64,000 bases of DNA from Aequorivita sp. Lineage in GTDB: Bacteria > Bacteroidota > Bacteroidia > Flavobacteriales > Flavobacteriaceae. The stretch lies in the NCBI GenBank assembly GCA_024637015.1, contig JAGXGE010000004.1, positions 372,001 through 436,000 on the forward strand. Reading direction: 5' to 3'. This document shows, piece by piece, positions 61,137 through 64,000 of this stretch (the first letter of the stretch is position 1; each line of letters begins with the position of its first letter). The position numbers and the translations under genes are program-made. The notes beneath the pieces are model-generated. The model saw nothing but the letters and a program-made list of their open reading frames with translations, was not told the origin of the DNA and did not search any database.

Positions 61137-61949
61137 TTAATGTGTTTTCTTTCTCTTCTTCAAAAATATACGAAGAACAAAAACTGTAATTATTGCAACG
61201 AGGAATAAAGGCCAAAGGTATAAAATGCCTAAGAAAAACACCGAAATTCCGTTCCAGCCACCCTGAAATGCATTTTTCATTTTTTGTCCGTAGGACTGGG
61301 TAATACCAGTTTCAGCGGTAGTTTTATAGAATTCAATGTTTACGGTACTCATTGAAACTTGATTTCGAAGATACTGCAAGCGGCCCTGTTTCGCTTCTAT
61401 TTCTTCGCGAATAATGGAAAGTTCACGTTCAATTTCTAGCATATCCTTTACATTGTTTGCTTTTTTCAGCAGCTCAAGATAACGTTCTTCAAGTAAGCGC
61501 TTTGCTTTTAAACGGGCTTCTAGATCTATAAATTCTTCCGAAACATCCTGTCTTGAAATATCGCGTTGGTCAAAATAATCTACCCCTTCAGAAATACCGT
61601 TCACAAATAGTTGAAAGTTTTCTGAGGGAACGCGAACAATCAAATTTCTAAAAATTCGATTATAAGATTTCCCACTATTGTCACTTTGAACCAAACCTTT
61701 GTATTGTGAAGCGAGCTGAATTATCTTTTTATGAGTTGCTTCCACATTTTTGGTTTCAAAAACCAAATGCGCGGTTTTGATAATTTTTTGTTCTTCCACT
61801 TTAGCGGAAGGCATAAGCTGCTGTCTTACCTCTGTTTCTCCCGCTGGTTCCATTCGAACTAATTTGGAATCTGCTGCGTAATTTTTGTCGGAACTTCCGT
61901 TTGAACACCCTAAAACGAACAATAAAAGTAAAGCGCTAACTATTTTCAT
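61137..61949 (-). CDS. DUF4349-family lipoprotein
   Basis: 270 residues with lipobox cysteine near 15 (MKIVSALLLLFVLGCSNGSS), a soluble domain, a long coiled coil near 150-185 (RLLEERYLELLKKANNVKDM) and a C-terminal membrane helix (VFFLGILYLWPLFLVAIITVFVLRIF near 235-260). The pattern fits DUF4349. Function unknown. It begins within the last 14 bp of rnpA. Confidence 0.78.
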   Translation of the reverse strand: MKIVSALLLLFVLGCSNGSSDKNYAADSKLVRMEPAGETEVRQQLMPSAKVEEQKIIKTAHLVFETKNVEATHKKIIQLASQYKGLVQSDNSGKSYNRIFRNLIVRVPSENFQLFVNGISEGVDYFDQRDISRQDVSEEFIDLEARLKAKRLLEERYLELLKKANNVKDMLEIERELSIIREEIEAKQGRLQYLRNQVSMSTVNIEFYKTTAETGITQSYGQKMKNAFQGGWNGISVFFLGILYLWPLFLVAIITVFVLRIFLKKRKKTH

Positions 61950-62301
61950 CGTGTAATTTTTTAAGCAGTTTTACCATTACTTTTTCCAGTTCGGCGTACT
62001 GCGGTTTGACTTTTCCTAAAAAAAGAAAGAGCATCACAAATTTCTTGCCGTGAATTTCGTCAAGCATTTGTTTGTTAAGCCGATATGCTTCGCGAAGTTG
62101 CCTTTTTACACGGTTTCGATCGACAGCAGATTTAAAATTTCGTTTCGGAACAGCGAAAGCAGCGAGGTTGGTTTCAATATTTTCCTTCGGAAGAAAAAAA
62201 ACTTTTATAGGAAATTTGGAATGGGTTTTTCCCTCCAAAAACAAATTTTCAATTGTTTTGGAACTTTTTAGTTTTTCTTTTTTTGGAAATTTTTGATTCA
62301 C
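61936..62301 (-). CDS. rnpA: Ribonuclease P protein component (GTG start)
   Basis: 121 residues, protein subunit that helps RNase P RNA process the 5' ends of tRNAs. The RNR signature AVDRNRVKRQLREAYRL at residues 58-74 is complete, and KLKSSKTIENLF and FAVPKRNFKSA precede it. The start is GTG; no ATG is available upstream. In many bacteria it follows rpmH near the origin, but no rpmH is visible here. Overlaps DUF4349 by 14 bp. Confidence 0.93.
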   Translation of the reverse strand: MNQKFPKKEKLKSSKTIENLFLEGKTHSKFPIKVFFLPKENIETNLAAFAVPKRNFKSAVDRNRVKRQLREAYRLNKQMLDEIHGKKFVMLFLFLGKVKPQYAELEKVMVKLLKKLHDENS

Positions 62302-62314
62302 AATGTAAATATAT

Positions 62315-62350
62315 AAAAAGACCCCGCAGTAATTAGTACTTGCGAGGTCT
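62315..62350 (-). terminator. Terminator of the M1 aminopeptidase gene
   Basis: On the minus strand AGACCTCGCA/TGCGGGGTCT forms a 10-bp stem (one G-T pair) followed by TTTTT, 24 bp after the stop and upstream of rnpA. Confidence 0.8.
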
Positions 62351-62373
62351 CTTTGAAAAAAGGAAAGTAAAGA

Positions 62374-64000
62374 TTATTTGTTTTCGTAAATATTGTTATT
62401 AGGATTAATATCTGCCATTCTTTGTGTGGCGTCAATCATCATATTTTTTACTTTTTTTCCGTTCTTTATTTCAAAAGTATAGGTTGGGTATGCCCACGGC
62501 CAATCCTCTAAAACCGTTCGTTTTAATTCGCTAAACGGATTGGGTTTTTCGCCCCACATCATTCGCAAGGGAATGTAGAAAAGTTCTTGTGAACCATCTT
62601 CATAGGTTACGTAAAGATCTATAGGCATTGGCATCAAACCAATTCTTTCTAAAGTTACATTAGTTTTTTCGCCATCTATTTCAACTGCTTTAATTCCATA
62701 GTCAATGGTATTTGTAGTTTGTGTCCAATCCATTAAATACCAATCAAGTTCAAAACCAGAAACTTTTTCCGCTGTGCGGATAAAATCGTTTGGCGTTGGA
62801 TGCTTGAATTTGAAATCTGAATAATAACGTTTCAATGTTTTTGAAAGGTTTACTGGACCAACAACATATGCCAACTGTGATAAAAATACTGAGCCTTTGC
62901 TGTAAGCATTTACTCCATAAGCGCGATTGGTTGCATAACGATCTGCATGTGTGGTTTGCGGTTGCTCTTTGCCGCTATTAGCCGTAAGAAGATAACCTCT
63001 GTAAGAACCAGCATGCGGATTTGGTTTTTTCTCATTCATCACATAATTCATTGCTTCGCTGGAAATGTAAGAAGTGAAACCTTCGTCCATCCATTCGTGC
63101 TTGCTTTCATTAGTAGCCAAAACAAACTGAAACCAAGAATGTGCAAGCTCGTGTGCGGTTACGCCAACCAAACTTCCGAAATTTCGTTCGCCGGTAATCA
63201 TGGTGCACATGGCGTATTCCATTCCGCCGTCACCACCTTGGATTACGGAGTATTGCTCGTAAGGATATTGCCCCACATTTTCATTGTAAAACTCCATCAA
63301 CTCAGCAGTTTTTGGCTGTAGGTTTTTCCAGTTTTCAGCAATTTCGGGATCGTTTTTATAAAAGAAATGAAGTGTAACGCCGTTGGGTCCTGGATATGTA
63401 TCGTGAACGTAATTATCATCTGCCGCCCACGCAAAATCGTGAACATCTGGTGCCAAGAAGTGCCAAGTGTATTTTCCTTTTATGGGGTGCATTGGTTTCT
63501 GACCAGGAACGGTATAGCCATGACCTACTTCAGCGGGATTTTGAAGATAGCCAGTACCACCAATCGTGTAACTTTCATCAATACTTATAGTAACATCAAA
63601 ATCGCCCCAAACACCGTGAAACTCTCGGGCAATGTATGGATCGGCATGCCAACCTTCAAAGTCGTATTCAGCAAGTTTTGGGTACCATTGAGTCATTGTA
63701 AGGGCAACGCCGTCCGCATTGTTTCTTCCGGAACGACGGATTTGCAATGGCACTTGTGCATCCCAATTCATATTAAAAACCGTGTTTTCACCTGGAAGAA
63801 TTGGCTTGTTAAGCATTACTTCCATCACCGTCCCTTTAATTACATACTTTGCCGCAACATTATCTTGTGTGAAAAGTGTTGGCTTGATATAACCAATTTC
63901 CGAAGGGGAAAGTTTGGAAATTCTGTCCATAATACGGCTGTCGGGATCTGCAATAGTTCGCGAACGCACATCCATTTCACTACCTGGTTGAAAAGCATTG
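62374..64000 (-). CDS. M1 family metallopeptidase (5' truncated at window edge)
   Basis: The frame remains open to the right edge, so the N-terminus is missing; at least 541 residues are present. The HELAHSWFQ zinc motif near residue 285 (of the visible part), the second Glu in WMDEGFTSYISSEA about 20 residues later, and GGMEYAM near 260, the aminopeptidase substrate motif, are all intact. A secreted or periplasmic aminopeptidase of the Bacteroidota M1 class is expected. The ATG at 63975 is internal and should not be used as start. Confidence 0.9.
   Translation of the reverse strand, partial: NAFQPGSEMDVRSRTIADPDSRIMDRISKLSPSEIGYIKPTLFTQDNVAAKYVIKGTVMEVMLNKPILPGENTVFNMNWDAQVPLQIRRSGRNNADGVALTMTQWYPKLAEYDFEGWHADPYIAREFHGVWGDFDVTISIDESYTIGGTGYLQNPAEVGHGYTVPGQKPMHPIKGKYTWHFLAPDVHDFAWAADDNYVHDTYPGPNGVTLHFFYKNDPEIAENWKNLQPKTAELMEFYNENVGQYPYEQYSVIQGGDGGMEYAMCTMITGERNFGSLVGVTAHELAHSWFQFVLATNESKHEWMDEGFTSYISSEAMNYVMNEKKPNPHAGSYRGYLLTANSGKEQPQTTHADRYATNRAYGVNAYSKGSVFLSQLAYVVGPVNLSKTLKRYYSDFKFKHPTPNDFIRTAEKVSGFELDWYLMDWTQTTNTIDYGIKAVEIDGEKTNVTLERIGLMPMPIDLYVTYEDGSQELFYIPLRMMWGEKPNPFSELKRTVLEDWPWAYPTYTFEIKNGKKVKNMMIDATQRMADINPNNNIYENK

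Noticed and set aside
1-64000. CRISPR arrays, insertion sequences, toxin-antitoxin or defence systems
   Set aside because: No regularly spaced direct repeats, transposases, terminal repeats or defence-gene motifs were seen on either strand.

Overview
The window reads as chromosome of a member of the Flavobacteriaceae (Bacteroidota). Evidence: low G+C; lineage-typical genes (DUF4175-type giant, PorT-like barrel, GIN-domain protein, degenerate delta-prime subunit, YbeY lacking the third zinc His); promoters of the Bacteroidota TAnnTTTG type with no strong Shine-Dalgarno sequences; and family gene neighbourhoods. No mobile element, CRISPR array, phage gene or rRNA was seen. The genus cannot be fixed from the sequence alone.

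Region 1 (1-27255) is a surface-polysaccharide locus. Three rightward genes (tail of a CapK-like adenylating enzyme, wecB, a family-4 glycosyltransferase) meet head-on a long leftward array. In transcription order the array is rfbBACD (dTDP-L-rhamnose), a small Wzz-like protein, a pseudaminic-acid block (pseB, pseC, aldo/keto reductase, Gfo/Idh/MocA oxidoreductase, SDR, pseF, a PseG-PseH fusion, formyltransferase, PIG-L deacetylase, pseI), Wzx flippase, a GT52/polysialyltransferase-like enzyme, three polytopic Wzy/WaaL-like proteins with another GT4, ugd and UDP-xylose synthase, and a WbaP/WcaJ-like initiating transferase. Together this predicts a Wzx/Wzy-assembled O-antigen or glycan with rhamnose, uronic acid or xylose, and an N-formylated and perhaps further modified nonulosonic acid. 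The pse block is the best candidate for something not yet described: it carries a deacetylase/formyltransferase pair and three unexplained oxidoreductases, nearly all joined by overlapping reading frames.

Region 2 (27258-37976) holds a DUF6909-like protein, a GH3-type adenylating enzyme, envelope peptidases (M23, LysM transglycosylase), tatA, a DUF4837 lipoprotein, pgk, holB and a methyltransferase. Region 3 (38034-50249) holds mnmG flanked by two near-perfect parS sequences, ybeY, a 1129-residue DUF4175-like membrane protein, gltX, a beta-barrel, a slipin, a small envelope-stress-like trio (YtxH, holin-like, DUF6327-like) and glnS. Region 4 (50308-64000) holds folB, tRNA-Cys, a lipoprotein, LysE, GIN protein, rnr, a 580-bp gene-free AT-rich stretch with DnaA-box-like repeats (candidate oriC), rpiB, a CDF zinc exporter, ElaA-like GNAT, a sterol-desaturase-like hydroxylase, an S41 protease, DUF4349, rnpA and a truncated M1 aminopeptidase.

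The two parS sites, the candidate oriC and rnpA lie within 25 kb of each other, so this window may sit close to the chromosomal origin. Coordinates of starts were adjusted where a promoter, an ATGA overlap or the family length decided between candidates. All family names are from recognition of motifs by eye, with no database search.
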